Origin: Eutypella sp. D-1
Taxonomy: Eukaryota; Ascomycota; Sordariomycetes; Xylariales; Diatrypaceae
Assembly: GCA_023313575.1 (NCBI GenBank)
Contig: JAJTTP010000025.1
Coordinates: forward strand, 248,001 to 312,000
Length of the DNA: 64,000 bases
Direction: 5' to 3'
The position numbers were made by a program, and so were the translations under genes. The notes under the pieces are model-generated. The model made no database searches and was not told the DNA's origin. It saw nothing but the letters and a program-made list of their open reading frames with translations. Every line of letters starts with the position of its first letter. The first letter of the stretch is position 1. Below, piece after piece: positions 23,417 to 35,840 of the stretch.

Positions 23417-24972
23417 AAGAATACCCGCATTGGGAAGTTGGACTACGCACAATAACTGACTTGGTCCCTCTTTTCATTCTAATCTTTGTTTCTTGTTTTT
23501 TCGTTTGGTTTCATGAAGAGATGCGATCGGATCTGGAATACATTCACCGAGGAACTGTACCTCGCCCTGGAAAGAATCGAGTACCTACCTACCTGGCTAG
23601 AGTCTGTAACTGGATGTCAAGGAGAGGCAGCTCTACCTAGGGTACAGATCCAAGCGGTCTGGCTTTTGCGTTGAATTACGGGGTTTCCCTACGTTGGTTT
23701 TCTTGTTGATATTTTATGGATTCGGAAAAGGGGTGGAGGGAGGAGGGAGGAGGGAAAGGGAAAGGGAAACGGAATGAATGGATATGTAAGAACAAGTGGA
23801 TACACGGCAACCTGGCGCACAAGAGGCGCATCGGCGGCAACGCCGATGTTCTCTCGCCAACTAATTACTTACTTTGCCTTTGCCTTTGTCTCGGTTTGCT
23901 GGTTTGGTCTGGTCTACGACGGAAGAAGAAGAGGGGGATGAGAAAAAAAAAGGGGTGACGGTTTACAAAATCAGCTTTTCATGTCAAGCTATCAAGAAGA
24001 GCCTCTCTCTCAGCTAGCTAGTGCGTTTAAAATAGGTCGGGGTCTAATTTGCGAATGAATTCTGTCAGGTTACATTTTTATCACTGCTAAGGCATTTTGG
24101 TGAGATCACATCGCGGTTTCCATGATCGTGACTGAGGGTGTGGTATGACATGTTGATGGCCTACATAGTAAATAACCTCGTGGGGTTTCTCTACGTGGGG
24201 AGGATGCACATATCTAGAGAAACGACGACGAGGAAACGACTATAAGTCTAAAGATAGCCCCAGTACTTCCGATTTTCATTATAGTTCGTAACCATTGCTT
24301 CGTTTTGCGACCGGAAATCTTTAACTCTCAGGGGAGATTCGGCTACGTACGACTTTAGGAAGCGAGCTCACTCAGTTCGTCCAGCATGCAGCTGCTACAG
24401 TATATATTCACCTTTAGCCTCCTTAGTGGTATCTACCCGGAGTTTTCTAAATCGGCGGGGGCAGTCAAGTGCCCTGGTCTCTTGCGAAAGCCAAAAACTA
24501 CAAGACCAACGTGCCAGCCTACCCTGAAGTCAAACCGGAATCTATCTGAGCTCTAAAAGGTAAATGCGGGGCTCAAGTGCCTACCTCCTATTTCACAGCA
24601 GGTACCTAGGTACCTCAATTCTACCCCGCCAAAGTACTCCTGTACCTCAATTACTTACATAAGCATTCTGAGCTAGGCCAGAACCGTAGAGTACCTACGT
24701 CGTAGAGCCACTGTCCTAGCACTAGCCCAAAATGCGTAAACCTCATTGGTTGAAAGCAAGCTCTAAGCTGTAAAAAGGATGGGGGCCGGTACGTTCACTA
24801 TGCAAAGAATTGATCGATAAAAAAAAAGATCTTAGGAAATATTTCTTATCCTCTTGTACGCAACATCTGCTTATTCAATTGCGCCCACCCCCTAACCCCC
24901 CGATCGCATCCCTTCAACCCTCAAAATTACGACAGAAAACTAGTCAACTGGAGGAGTATCAGATCGGACACA
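23417..24972. other. Spacer between ankyrin gene and TOM22
   Basis: 1.5 kb with a purine-only-like tract (AGGGAGG, AAAGGG repeats) at about 23724-23769, and a nested GGTACCTAGGTACC palindrome near 24600. The last 130 bases are C/T and A rich and probably form the TOM22 promoter. No gene seen. Confidence 0.5.
23724..23769. repeat. Purine-rich tract
   Basis: Nearly pure G/A run with AGGG and AAAGGG units just downstream of the F-box/ankyrin gene; a simple repeat that could form a triplex or G-rich structure. Confidence 0.7.
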
Positions 24973-25628
24973 ATGGTTCAACTCACCGAGGTCGTGGATG
25001 AGCATTTCCAGGAGGGTCAGGCGGGCCCCGAGGAAGAAGATGATTTCACTGATACCGGTACGTCATTTTTATTTTTATTTTTTTCATTCTTAGCCCTCTC
25101 CTCTCCTTACGCTTTGTTTGACATAGCTAACATCTGCCTAAACCAGACTCCGAGATCTCCGATGAGTCCGATTACGACCCCGAGAACGAGACCCTGGCGG
25201 ACCGGTTGTTTGCGCTACGGGACATGGTCTCACCAGCGACGCGGGGTTACATCTCGGGAAAGGTGAACGCCGTGACGGGCGCCGTCGGCTCCGCCCTCTC
25301 GATCGGCGGTAAGACTCTTTGGGTTATCTCTAGTTCGGCGTTGCTGCTTGGTGTCCCCTGGGCTCTGGCTTGGGGTGAGGAGCAGCAGGTCCTCGAGATG
25401 GAGAAGGAGATGAAGATGCGCGAGATGGGTAGCGAGGTGCGTTTCCTTTTTCTTTCTTCGCTCCGTCCTGTTCTCACGGCTGGCCTGTGAGAGGGAAGAC
25501 TAATTGTAGCTAACTCCTGACTATTTGATCCCACACAGATCCTTACGGCGGGTGGCGAGCAGACTGGCTCATCAACCGCGGCAGAGATTGGCGCCGCCCT
25601 CGGTCAGGAAGCGAAGCCCGCTCTCTAA
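24973..25628 (+). CDS. TOM22: Mitochondrial import receptor subunit Tom22
   Basis: Central receptor of the TOM complex in the mitochondrial outer membrane. It takes presequence proteins from Tom20/Tom70 and stabilises the Tom40 pore. Exons are 24973-25057, 25147-25436 and 25539-25628 (154 residues), with introns GTACGT/ACCAG and GTGCGT/CACAG. The cytosolic N-terminus is acidic (EEEDDFTDTDSEISDESDYD), as expected for presequence binding. The region ETLADRLFALRDMVSP is the usual conserved amphipathic stretch, and a single tail-type membrane span lies at about residues 85-104 (TLWVISSSALLLGVPWALAW). A short intermembrane-space tail rich in Glu and Met follows (EEQQVLEMEKEMKMREMG), then AGGEQTGSSTA. 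Length and layout match fungal Tom22. It converges on the FAD monooxygenase gene. Confidence 0.95.
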
Positions 25629-26448
25629 AGAAAATTCGAAATCACGGATTCGCATACACTCCAGGGTACATTACAGTACAGGTCCCTGCCTCGCCCTCAA
25701 TAGGCGATACGATGACAAACAACATCATTTTTAACCGTTAAACCTACTACCGTTGCCTGAGGTGGACGGACTGCGCCTGGTGTTTATTTATGAGGAGATA
25801 CAACGAGGTGTTAAGAGGTGTGTACGATTCTGGAGCAGAGACAGAGACCCCCATGTCGCAAATTATACGCACCTACTCTCCTTGGGCACGCATCATACCA
25901 TATGGACATAACGCCCGTTTTGGGAGGCTGGAACATATTCTTGTACGATATTTGGATTTTCGGGGGTGCATTTGTTCATAAAGGAAAACTGTGTGGCATG
26001 GCGGCTGCTGCGTTACGTATGGTATACGTTGATTGATGACCACCAGGCAGGACGTTAAGACGGGGGGCTTCTAGATGGAGGAGTCGGTTATCCTTGACAG
26101 AGACGTCATGGGGATAGCGTTGCAAAAAATAAGGCGTTCCACTCTTCTAACTTTTCGAATATACATATATATCGCACGTGCTGTCTACGGGCGCTTTCGA
26201 AGAAGCCTCCCCTCTCACGCACCTCTTAATCTAGGATTAAAATGCTGGCATGTGACCCCCTTCGAGATTCCGACTAGCATATTATGCGCCCAGCGCATGT
26301 GAAGGGACACAGCGATCTTTACATTGATTGGCCAACCACTTCTCTACAAAGTTGCTAATATCGACAGGTGGACCAAATGGGCAGGAAACAAGTTCTCTAT
26401 GAGCTAAGTCTTCTACAGTCTATCCCGGCGAACCAAACCTTTCAATGG
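25629..26448. other. Convergent spacer, TOM22 / FAD monooxygenase
   Basis: 0.8 kb between two 3' ends. Short open frames here have no family resemblance; the region should hold both 3' UTRs. Confidence 0.5.
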
Positions 26449-28996
26449 CTACGTCCCATTCGTCTGCGGCGCCGGAATCAAGAAACCCGACAGATATTCA
26501 TCCACAGCCGCGGGATCCTCGGGCCAAGCGCTCATACCGACCACCAAATCCGGCCTGACGACCACGACCGCGCCCCTCGCATGGTTAACATCATACCAGT
26601 AATGGGCGCTCTCGTCGGGCTGGCGATCATCATAAACCACAGTCGCAAGACCGCGCAGGTCCCTCAAGTCCGGACCCTCCGCGAGCGCCTCGTCCGCCTC
26701 GTGCGGTAGCATCTTGCACACGAGCACGACGTTGAACCGTTGGCGCCCGCCGAATCGGGTGAAGAAACCACCGCCACCGTTGCCGAGGCCGCGGCGAGAA
26801 AACTCCGCTAGGCGCTCGCGCACGGGCCCCCGCAGGTCTGATCCGAACACCACGATGTGGAACTTGTCAACTCCGGGCATCGCGTCGTACAGGTGGCCTG
26901 TCGTTGTGGATCCGTCGTCAACGGCGAGGCAGACCCTGGGATCGGGGGCCCGGACGCCGTTGAGAACGCTTATAGGGCGTGGCGCGGCGGCAGCGGCAGT
27001 GGGATGCTGCTGCTTCGTCCCGTTGGTTTTCGCATGGTGGTGCATCGTCAGGCCCGCGTCGTCGGGGCTCAGGGGCGTAGACACACGGACTCCGTCGACG
27101 CCGAGCAAGAACATAGCGTTGCGGGCGAAGAAATCCTTGAGCCAGCGGCGGTCGGTGGCGGCGGTGCCGTCGAGCAGCGGGAGGTTCTCCTCGTGGGACT
27201 CGAGCGCGTCGCCCGAGAGCCCCCGCAGCGACGCCAGCGGCAGGTCTAGGTTGCAGATGAACCGCAGGTATGCGCCCGAACACCGGATCACGCGGTTCGC
27301 GAACAGGCGGCGCTCCGCATCGTAGGTTGGGAGGAGCGCCCCTGCGTCCGCTGCTCCCTTGATGCTCAGGCCTAGTTTCCAGGATAGATTCACCGCGTCG
27401 TAGATTGATGAGTTTAACCCGAAGGCGCCGAGGACGGAGTGCACGTGCCTATGTGTTATGAGGTTAGGCAAGTCGTCTTTCGCGTTACATTGGGGGGGGG
27501 GGACTGGATGAGAAACTCACGCCGCATCACCACCAATATGGACCCTCTGGTCGGGCGAGGAGAAATAGCGAGCGACGCGCTCGTTGACGCGCCAGACGGC
27601 GAACCAGCTCATGGGCCCCGCGAAGTCGACGCGCCACGGCGCCATGATCCGGTTGAGCTGCTCCAGGGCCTCGGCAGGCGTGATGCCGTGGTCGTGGATC
27701 TGCGTGTCGCCCACGGCCGAGCTGTTTTTCTCCCGGCGGCTGCGCTGTCGCGCCGCCGCGATCCGTGAAGCCTGCTCGCCACGGATCTGCACGTAGAACC
27801 GCGTCATGCCCTGCTCCCGCGGGATCATGATCGTCCCGCCATGCTCTGCGCTGATCACGATCCTGTTCGTGTTCAAAAACCCTTCGTCAGTCAATTTGAG
27901 CTAAGGCTGCCTGGGAGGACGGGATGGGGCTACTTACCCGAAATCTAGTATGTGCGGATAGTCCGTCTCGACTTTACAGTCCATGATGGTCCAGAAACAG
28001 TCCGTCGCGAGCCCGTCGAACGGCACGCCCATCATCTCGCGGATCTTGCTCGCCGCGCCGTCGGCACCCACGAGGTACTTAGCTCTGACGACCTCCTCTT
28101 GCCCTGTCTTCGAATTCGTCAACCTAGCCGTGACAGGGTATGTCTCGCCGCCGCCGTTGGACGACGCAAAAGCGAGGTCCGCGACCGTGGTGCAGCGCTC
28201 GACGAGCGCGCGGTGGCGCAGGAGGTCGCGCACGTAGATCTTCTCGACCTGGCCCTGGGTGACGGTCGAGATGCCGCGGTACCGCGAGTCGCACATGGAG
28301 CTGTGGCCGTGGAACAGCTTCTCGCTATTGCGGTACAGCACCGTTTTGTTGAGCAGCGGCCCTTCCCCCAGTACCTCGCTCACCAGCCCCCACGACCGCA
28401 GGTACTCCAGCGACCGCGGCTGGATCGCGTCCGCGCGCCCCGCGTGGCATGGCCCTTCTGCCTTGTCTGAAAAAAATGAATCGCGTGTGCGACAGTTAAT
28501 TACCGCTCAGCTAACACAATCTGACGCCCGATTTTTCTTTTTCCGAGGGCGGGTCTTTTTTAAACTGCTTACCTACAATGCGGAACGATACGCCTTGCCG
28601 CGCCAGGCTCAGCGCCACTTCTAAGCCAAAAGGGCCGGCTATTTTTTTTTTTCGCATCAGCGTACACAAACCCCCCTAACGATGTAGGTGAGACGGAAGA
28701 GTCAACTCACCACCGCAAATCAAGACATCAACCTCGGCAGACTTGCGCCACCAAGACGGCGTCGTCTCCGCCGCCTCGGTACCGTTATACAGCTCCGGCC
28801 AGCTCCTGAGGCTGCCGCGGCCGAAATCGTTAGGCACGTCCGAGGTGGGCTTCTCGCCCTCCTCCGGCACTGTCGCGCTGGCGCGTTCTCCGTCTTCCGT
28901 CTCGTAGTTCGCTCTGTCCGCCCAGGCTGCCGTTGCAGTCGCGGCTGGCTCCGCGAAGCCGCGTTGCCAGGTTTTGGGAGGCTGTGATTGCGCCAT
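26449..28996 (-). CDS. FAD-dependent aromatic monooxygenase, phenol 2-monooxygenase-like
   Basis: Flavoprotein hydroxylase of group A (PheA/TfdB/MhpA family), expected to hydroxylate a phenolic substrate with NAD(P)H and O2. Exons on the minus strand are 28996-28711, 28638-28573, 28466-27938, 27862-27521 and 27448-26449 (740 residues; all phases agree). The Rossmann motif GAGPFG is split by intron 1 at residues 95-100, preceded by VDVLIC. The FAD/NADPH motif follows as YLVGADGAASKIR, and the ribityl-binding motif as GGDAAHVHS. The last 200 residues match the thioredoxin-like C-terminal dimer domain (VVVVRPDLVVGMSAW near the end). Oddity: about 88 residues of low-complexity, acidic sequence precede the FAD fold. 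It may work with the nearby oxidases (BBE-type, P450) under the Myb genes; that link is inference. Confidence 0.93.
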
Positions 28997-30013
28997 GCTA
29001 TGGTTCTTCTTCCTCGGTGTGCTGTCAATAGATTCGAGAATAAAGTGGACAAAGACGATTGAACTAATAGTGAATAGGCTACTGCTGAAGGCTCGAATTC
29101 CAGCGTCTTGTCTTCTATTAAGATGGGCTCTCGAAATCTAAGGCAAACTACACCACCGCCTCATGACGTATGCAGATCTCCGCGTCGCAGGCGCCCGATG
29201 GCGTCGTGCCTGACGCCTGACGTACTCTGGTCCTTGGTGGCAGCGTTCGTGGTGGGGGAGAAAGGTCTTACATCACTTCACGCTTACCACGCCACCGACA
29301 CCACTCCCGGGTTACGATGGAACGATGGAATACGCCGCACCGTTACAATTTCGAAATAAGAAATACTCCGACCGGCATATGCCAGACATCTTGTGTCAGC
29401 CCGAAACCTTTCAGCTTCTGATGATCAATTACCAGCTATTATGTTGTGACGATTCCCGAGGAGATGCCATACGCCCACTGTCCCGAAGTCAATGGGACCA
29501 AGAAGCTGAAGATGATATACGAACACCTTTTTTCAGGCCCTAGTATATCTGCGTCTTCATACCAGCAGCGTGCAGCGTGCAGCTCACCACTTGCACGGCA
29601 GTATGTACCTCACCACTTACACGCGACGCAGTCAAGTGATTCTGGGACCATTCAAAGTTGTTGGGAGGTCTTCCAGGCCAAGTCTCGCTCGGATAGCACC
29701 GTAGGTGATTACATAGTTCGTAGATGGGCAGGTCACCTTACGATAATCCTCATCCCTTATCTGGGCATGCGGTATGGCCGGCCTGTGTCTTACACAGGCA
29801 GTGGGCTGTCCAAGTAATTCATGATATGGAAGAAATGTTAGAGCATCAGGCTTTACAAGTCCCACGATGAAAATGCTCGTGCTAAGTCCGCTGTAAATGC
29901 AATATCTAGCTATGATAAATGACAGTGTCCGCCAACTTCCAATGCTTGCTCTTATGATAGAATTCAGTGTCTGTGTCCTCCCACGGAGATTCATTCAACA
30001 CCGTGTCAGTCCG
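28997..30013. other. Promoter of FAD monooxygenase and 3' flank of Myb gene 1
   Basis: 1 kb spacer. A short imperfect direct repeat (CTCACCACTTGCACG / CTCACCACTTACACG) lies near 29583-29625. Open frames on the plus strand at 29108-29820 have no protein resemblance. It should hold the monooxygenase promoter on the right of 28996. Confidence 0.45.
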
Positions 30014-31518
30014 TCAACCGCGGCGAAACTCAACACGGGCTCTCGAGTCCATTAGAACGTTCATTACCTGCGTCAACGTCTCCGGCCTAGCCTTGTCGAT
30101 GACAATGGTCATGCGCCCATCCTGCCCTGGCTGTGGGACTTGGCCGTCTGGCTCGCCCCACGTGACGGGGGAGCTGTACCCGTTCAACATGTCCAGCTCG
30201 GGCATCTGGCCTGGCGGTATCATGGCTTCGAGAGGGGCCATGGCGGCTGCTGATGTGGAGAAGTCCACGAAGTTCTCGCTACTTAGTTCATCGCTGAGTC
30301 CCATATACGCGTCGGAAGGGAAGATGTCGCCATCGCCCACGTCCTGCGTTGAAATATGCGGTAAAATGGGATTTGCTATCGCTGGGTCGCTCATCGCTCC
30401 GATCTTACTGGCCATTGGGAGCAGCTCATGCTCTGGATTCTCACTATCGACTGGGTCGACCGGAGTCAGGAGTTCGAGACTCGACGGTGATGAGTCACCA
30501 AACACACTGCCGAAAATATCGTTCATGCTAGTATCCGGGGTGTCTGCCGATAATGTGGTGAGGAAGTCATCCTCCTGGCTCACCCCGGAGACCTGCGGTT
30601 GTTCGCAAATGTCCATAGAAGCCGAAGATGGCAGGCGTTGCTTCGAGTTAATGAATGCTTCGGGCGTGCCCGTCTCGGGGCAACATGGAGAGTCTTTTGA
30701 CTCAGGGGTTAATTTAGGATCCCTACGCATAAGGACCGTATACCTGCGTTCTTTTAGTTACCAAAATCGTATTACATCGCAATCCGACGTATCTTACTGG
30801 TTTTTAATGTTGTTTGTGGATCGCGCAGGGAAATGTTTCATTTGTATATCCTTCCAGCTAGTGCCGTGTCCTCTCAACGCTCTTAAGAGTAACTGGTTCT
30901 AGTCTATCATTAGCCTTTACTCAGTTCCCTGTGACATGAGTGTCTAACCTCTGCTTCTTGCCATGGATGACGGTCTAGGTCTGGATTTAGGGAGTGCTGC
31001 CATCTTTTTGCGCATTCTTGTATTATCTGTAGTTAGCACACGACGATCTCCGTCCATGAAGCGGGGTGGGGAAACCTCACGATCCGCATTGCGGGTGCCC
31101 ATTGCTTGAGACACTGCAACCCATGATGGGTTGTGCTTATCCACTAGTTTCATGAGTAAGGCATCTTCGTCCTTGGACCAAGGTCCCTATAACCGTTCAC
31201 CATCAGCGACTCGACGAAGGTTCCGTCAGAGCTTGGTGTCGACTCACCTTCTTCAAAGTGCCGGCCATCTCATTCAGATATCTTTTACGACAATCTTTAT
31301 TGCTTCGACCGGGGAGGTTACCGGCAATTTCTTTCCAGTTCACGGTGTTCCCTTTCCCCGTGGGGGCTGGATTGTGAAAAGCCCGCATCAGCCTATTTGA
31401 TTCCATCATCAAGGTGGGGGGGTGCGGGGGTTCCGGGCTCCTCACCTGCAGCTTGGGCCTCAAAACCTTCACGAAGTATCCTATCTTCTTGTGATGTCCA
31501 TCTCCTCTTGTACTTCAT
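30014..31518 (-). CDS. R1R2R3-type Myb DNA-binding protein (Myb 1)
   Basis: Nuclear transcription regulator of 398 residues. Exons on the minus strand are 31518-31446, 31366-31248, 31186-31081, 31016-30949, 30898-30798 and 30743-30014; all phases agree. Three Myb repeats are visible. R1 begins RRWTSQEDRIL and ends [12 protein letters not shown], with Tyr for the third Trp. R2 runs GPWSKDEDALL...PSWVAVSQAMGTR...CAKRWQHSL. R3 runs HPWQEAENQLL...TSWKDIQMKHFP...NIKNQYTVL, again Tyr at the last core position. The acceptor of exon 4 (TACAAG) was chosen because it restores DQCAKRW. The C-terminal half is acidic and Ser/Pro rich, a likely activation region. It ends in a hydrophobic-patterned segment (MTIVIDKARPETLTQVMNVL) shared with Myb 2. 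It is divergent from the BBE oxidase gene across 2.6 kb. Confidence 0.9.
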
Positions 31519-34117
31519 GATTTATCTAGACTTAACAAAGCGGAAAATGAGAAAGAAGGGGAATCATCGAGCTTATTGAAGTTACTTGAACTGTATTAAA
31601 GTTGTGATCGGATTTAGAGCTCGACGCGTAGGAGGGTAGATAAGGATGCTGACCTGATTGCGGCTCGTTGGTGAATTGTTGTTTAGTTGATGACAGCATA
31701 CGTCGAGGTAACATGCAGCCTTACCTTGTGAAACGAGGCTGGCGGCCGCCGCCATTGTCGATCAACGGAGAAGTTCCAATACGATTGATCCCGAGCACGG
31801 TGAGGTATGCCCAATCCTGATTTCGAACGTAAAGTTAGTAAGCTTGGTGCGCCACAGCCGTCCGAGTAAATATGTTGGAATGTGCCGAGACGAAACTCAT
31901 ATCTTTCCCGAGTACTCTGTGTAACACGTCAGCTGACCATCACGCATCGTATTCCACACAATTTTCATGATTGGGATCTTATCTACATATGTGAGAAGGT
32001 ATTATCATTATTAACAGGCTGATTTGATGAAACCCCGATCTTACTAAATAGTTGGCATAATTATGCAGGACCCGGAGAATTTCATTAATGACACTTATAC
32101 CTTTCACACAGTTAACCTACCGGCAACTTCGATGTCAGTTCCGTGGGTAGTTACTAGTCACATCGACATGTAACATTCAGATCAGATGGTTCTATTCATG
32201 AATAGGAATGCGGCTGTGCAATAATCAAGATACGTTCACATACGGGAATCGAGCATATAGGCGTATGTGGAGCTGTATCTCAAATTTAAACACAATCAAA
32301 AGCTATATCCGTGATTGTTATACTTCACCACAAAAGCGTACTATATCCTTATGTATCTCGCTAATCACTACCCCCTACTATGGCACCCCCACCCCAATTG
32401 CCTATTAAAGTCGAGTAGCTATGACATGCATATGGATAGAACTGCATTCCAACGGTTTCATAAACCCGAACTCACCTTATTTCCTCGGAATATTTGTTCC
32501 CGAATAGATGAATCAATACCCTTATAACTAACCTGCATATTCTTAGAGCTTATCATCGTATGCTATAGCCATTTTGCTGTCAGCCGGAAGACTTAATGTC
32601 AATTACTTGCGATCAACAATACCGACAGCAGCAGAAACGTCCCCTGAATCTCATTGTACAATTATTAGGTGCTGCCATCGGGCCCGGGTGGACACTTTCA
32701 AATATCTCCGTCGACAGGATATCAATAAACACTGGCAATTGATCATCGTATGGCTTGAACACCCCCTGTCGTATTCCTGTTTTCTCGGTTCCTTAGCAGC
32801 CCCCTACGTAGTCCTCTGAGAACAATTACCTTGATAGGAGGCAGCTCTTCCATGTGGTATATGTACGCGGATTGACGGTATGACGGGTAATGTTACCGAA
32901 ATGTCGGGTGTAGGACGCCATGTGTAACGCCGTGCTTACAGGACTCAGACCCCCGCCTCCCACGTCAAAGGTAAGAAGTCAGAATTGAGAAAACGCGGAA
33001 TTATAATGGTCAGCCTATTCGTGTAGTGAAGTATATGGTGAATGCCGGGATTTGCTCTCGCTTATTCCACTACGGACCGAGGTCTCGGTAAGCGAGGATT
33101 CGGATTCGGCAAGCCCGGGATGGGCATCTATCATGCACCACCCCCCCTCCCCCCCCCCCCGGCGGCGCTTATCAATTGTTATCTATCGCTTGCACTGCAG
33201 GTCCTACACCTGGGAAGATGTAGAATCTAGAGTATGCTAGGATCCGTTGCCTTATAGAACTGCCTACCCTATCAACTAATGTGCTATTATTAGATCGAAG
33301 GTGATTAGATAATGGTTCTTGCTCAAGCAAATTGAGGGTGCAGTCCAGCATGAATAATGATTGCAGCAACTTCCAGATATTCAAGACAGAAATGTAGGGA
33401 GGGGCAAACTAGAGCCCATCTTTCATTCAATCCCTATATATGAACGGATGAATCCAGGTCCTGGTTGGCATGCATAGTAGTAAGCCAGGTCCAAAGCTGT
33501 TAAGCCACACCGTTAAGCGGCTCACGCCAATATGACCAGACCAAGCTTTGGAGTCAGAAGTGGTGGCCCTCCTCAGGCTCCAGATACTCTTATAGAAAAC
33601 GTTCTGTCATCATTTCAACGAATCACAAATCAGTGACAGAAGGGGGTCATGTTTCAAGAACATCCCTGCCAGCTCCTTTCAGCTACTGCCCCGGTAAGGC
33701 TGAATGATAGTCCAACCTGACTACACGAACACCAGCGTAGCTGAGTCCTAACTCGGAAATCGAAGAATACCTCTTGCTCGAATGCTCACTATTTTCAGCA
33801 GCTTTGATGTCATTCCGTGTCGCCATTCGTTATCAGAAGACTACAATGGAGGCGCTTATGAACGAAGATTATCATCCTTGCCGTAGGCGGAGTCGTTGCG
33901 GCGTGACTACGGCGATGCCGTATGAATACTCGGATTAGAGAAGGAACTCGAAGGGGGGGAGGGAAGTGTTCAAGGAAACATATCAAAATCATTTGTATAA
34001 AAGGGACCGGTATCGAAGCGGTATTCGATCAATTCCAGACGATGCCATCATCTAACGTGGTATTAGAAGCATTCAGACAATCAACCCAGCATCGTGACGT
34101 AACTTCAGAAATTGGCA
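31519..34117. other. Divergent intergenic region between Myb 1 and BBE oxidase
   Basis: 2.6 kb shared upstream region. It contains a C-rich tract (7 C, T, 12 C) at about 33141-33160 and, near the oxidase, TATAAAAG at 33996. Short open frames here have no family resemblance. This is a candidate regulatory target of the two Myb proteins. Confidence 0.5.
33996..34003 (+). promoter_or_regulatory. TATA box of the BBE-type oxidase
   Basis: Consensus TATAAAAG 115 bases upstream of the ATG at 34118; the clearest core promoter in the window. Confidence 0.55.
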
Positions 34118-35840
34118 ATGCTGTTCAATACCATAACCAAAACATTAGCTGTCTTCAGCTCAGCAGTCGCTGCAGTGCCTACTTGGCATACTAGCAGTGG
34201 CTCATCCCTTGTGCAAGCCCTCAGAGGACGCGACCTAACCAATATCACCTCCGAGCTGTCCCCAGACGCGACCATTTGCACCCCGGAATGTCCCGAGTTT
34301 GTCAACCAGACTATGAGATGGTCTGCATGGAGCGCCCCAAGTTTTAACATGGTCTTCGTTCCCGCAGAGGAAGAGGACATATCCATCGCTGTAAGTCAAT
34401 AGAGACTTATGTCCATTGTCTTACCTCTATTAATGTACGCCAATGTAGCTGGAATATATGTCGAGCCACAACGTATCATTCTTAGCGTTGAGTGGTGGGC
34501 ACGGAACATCAATACAATTAGGCCAAGTGCGCGAAGCTGTGGCGATCAACATGGAGAACTTTAACCACGTGGTGGTGAACCAAGATCAGACATTGACGGT
34601 CGGTGGTGGATCCCGTTTTGACGATATCTACCCAGTGGCGCATGCGGCTGGCAGAGAGCTGAGTATGTCTTTTTGTAATTCCCACGTGGCTAACGAGAGT
34701 AAGCTGATGACAAGGCAACCACAACAGCTCTTGGCAATTGCCCTTGCGTCGGTGCCTCTGGAGCAGTCCTGGGGGGCGGACATGGTCGGCTTCAGGGAAA
34801 GCATGGCTTATCAGCCGATGCACTGCTTAGTGTTCGCATAATCCTATGGGATGGCTCTGTAATTGAAGCATCTGCAACCGAAAATGCCGACCTGTTCTGG
34901 GGCTTGCGTGGCGCTGGGCACAACTTCGGTATTGTTACCGAGATGACCTTCCAGACTTGGCCTCAGGATAATGACGGTATGCATTACAATGCTGCCATGA
35001 CATTCACTAGCGACTCCCTTGAGGGAATTCTCGAGACCGTCAACGATATTATCCCAGACCAAGACCCAGCTCTGGCCATCGATATGTTCTTTCACTCAGA
35101 TCTTGATACTTTGGAGGTGAGATGCACCTAGTATATGGTGTTGTATTGGTCCGTTGTTCATCTGCTAATACCGGCCACAGCCAATCATCACTTTGAACGT
35201 CGTATATGCTGGTCCTCGAGAGACCGGAGAGCAGTTCACGGGCAGGTTCGCCTCTACATCGAATTCGACAACTAGCCCTATTAACCGCATCTCTCTTAAC
35301 GAGACTGTGGTCCCATGGGATGAGCTAGCTCACTATGTGGCCAATGGCATGATCGATGATGCTTGCATTGACGGTCCAAGCACGAACCTCTATGGTGCTA
35401 GCACAGCCAACTTTGACGTTGCGAACACACGCCGTCTTTTTGATAACTACGTCGATTTCGTTCATAACAACCCTCTTGCCGCTACGACACTCGTGTTTAA
35501 TGAGATCTTCGGGCAGCAAGCTGTCCAGGCACAGCCTGAAGACGATACGGCCGTCGGAAACCGCCCTCACATGGCTGTTCTAACGCTAGCACAAGCTATC
35601 TATACCGACGAGAGTGTTGCCGAAGTGGGTGATGCATGGGCGCGTAACTGGCGGGACCAGCTTTTCGAGCCTGAGCACTCGGGCTACGATCAGCCGGCTG
35701 TGTACCTCAACTACGCTCACGGTGACGAGGCACCGGAGGCATTCTACGGTTGGGAGCCCTGGAGACTTGAGCGTCTTAGAAGCCTCAAGGAGAAATACGA
35801 TCCTCAGGGATTCTTCAACAGCTACCACCCTTTCAATTAA
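34118..35840 (+). CDS. Secreted FAD-linked oxidase, berberine-bridge-enzyme type
   Basis: Flavin oxidase of the PCMH/BBE family; members oxidise alcohols, sugars or secondary-metabolite intermediates with O2, giving H2O2. Exons are 34118-34390, 34449-34662, 34728-35116 and 35181-35840 (511 residues). The start MLFNTITKTLAVFSSAVAA is a signal peptide, so the protein enters the secretory path. Both bicovalent FAD anchors are visible: His109 in LALSGGHGTS and Cys167 in GNCPCVGASG, followed by the family's GGGHGRLQGKHGLSAD loop. The BBE domain closes the protein (AVYLNYAHGDEAPEAFYGW ... LKEKYDPQGFF). It lies between two paralogous Myb genes that are transcribed away from it on the left and along with it on the right. 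Substrate unknown. Family assignment secure. Confidence 0.93.

Noticed and set aside
30944..31153. Alternative Myb 1 acceptor at CTACAG giving HNTRMRKKM
   Set aside because: That frame destroys the R2 core; the acceptor TACAAG a few bases later restores DQCAKRWQHSLNP.
34449..34841. Continuing the BBE oxidase frame through 34663-34841 without splicing
   Set aside because: It departs from the family after GREL, while the GTATGT/AACAG intron restores GNCPCVG and the GGGHG loop.
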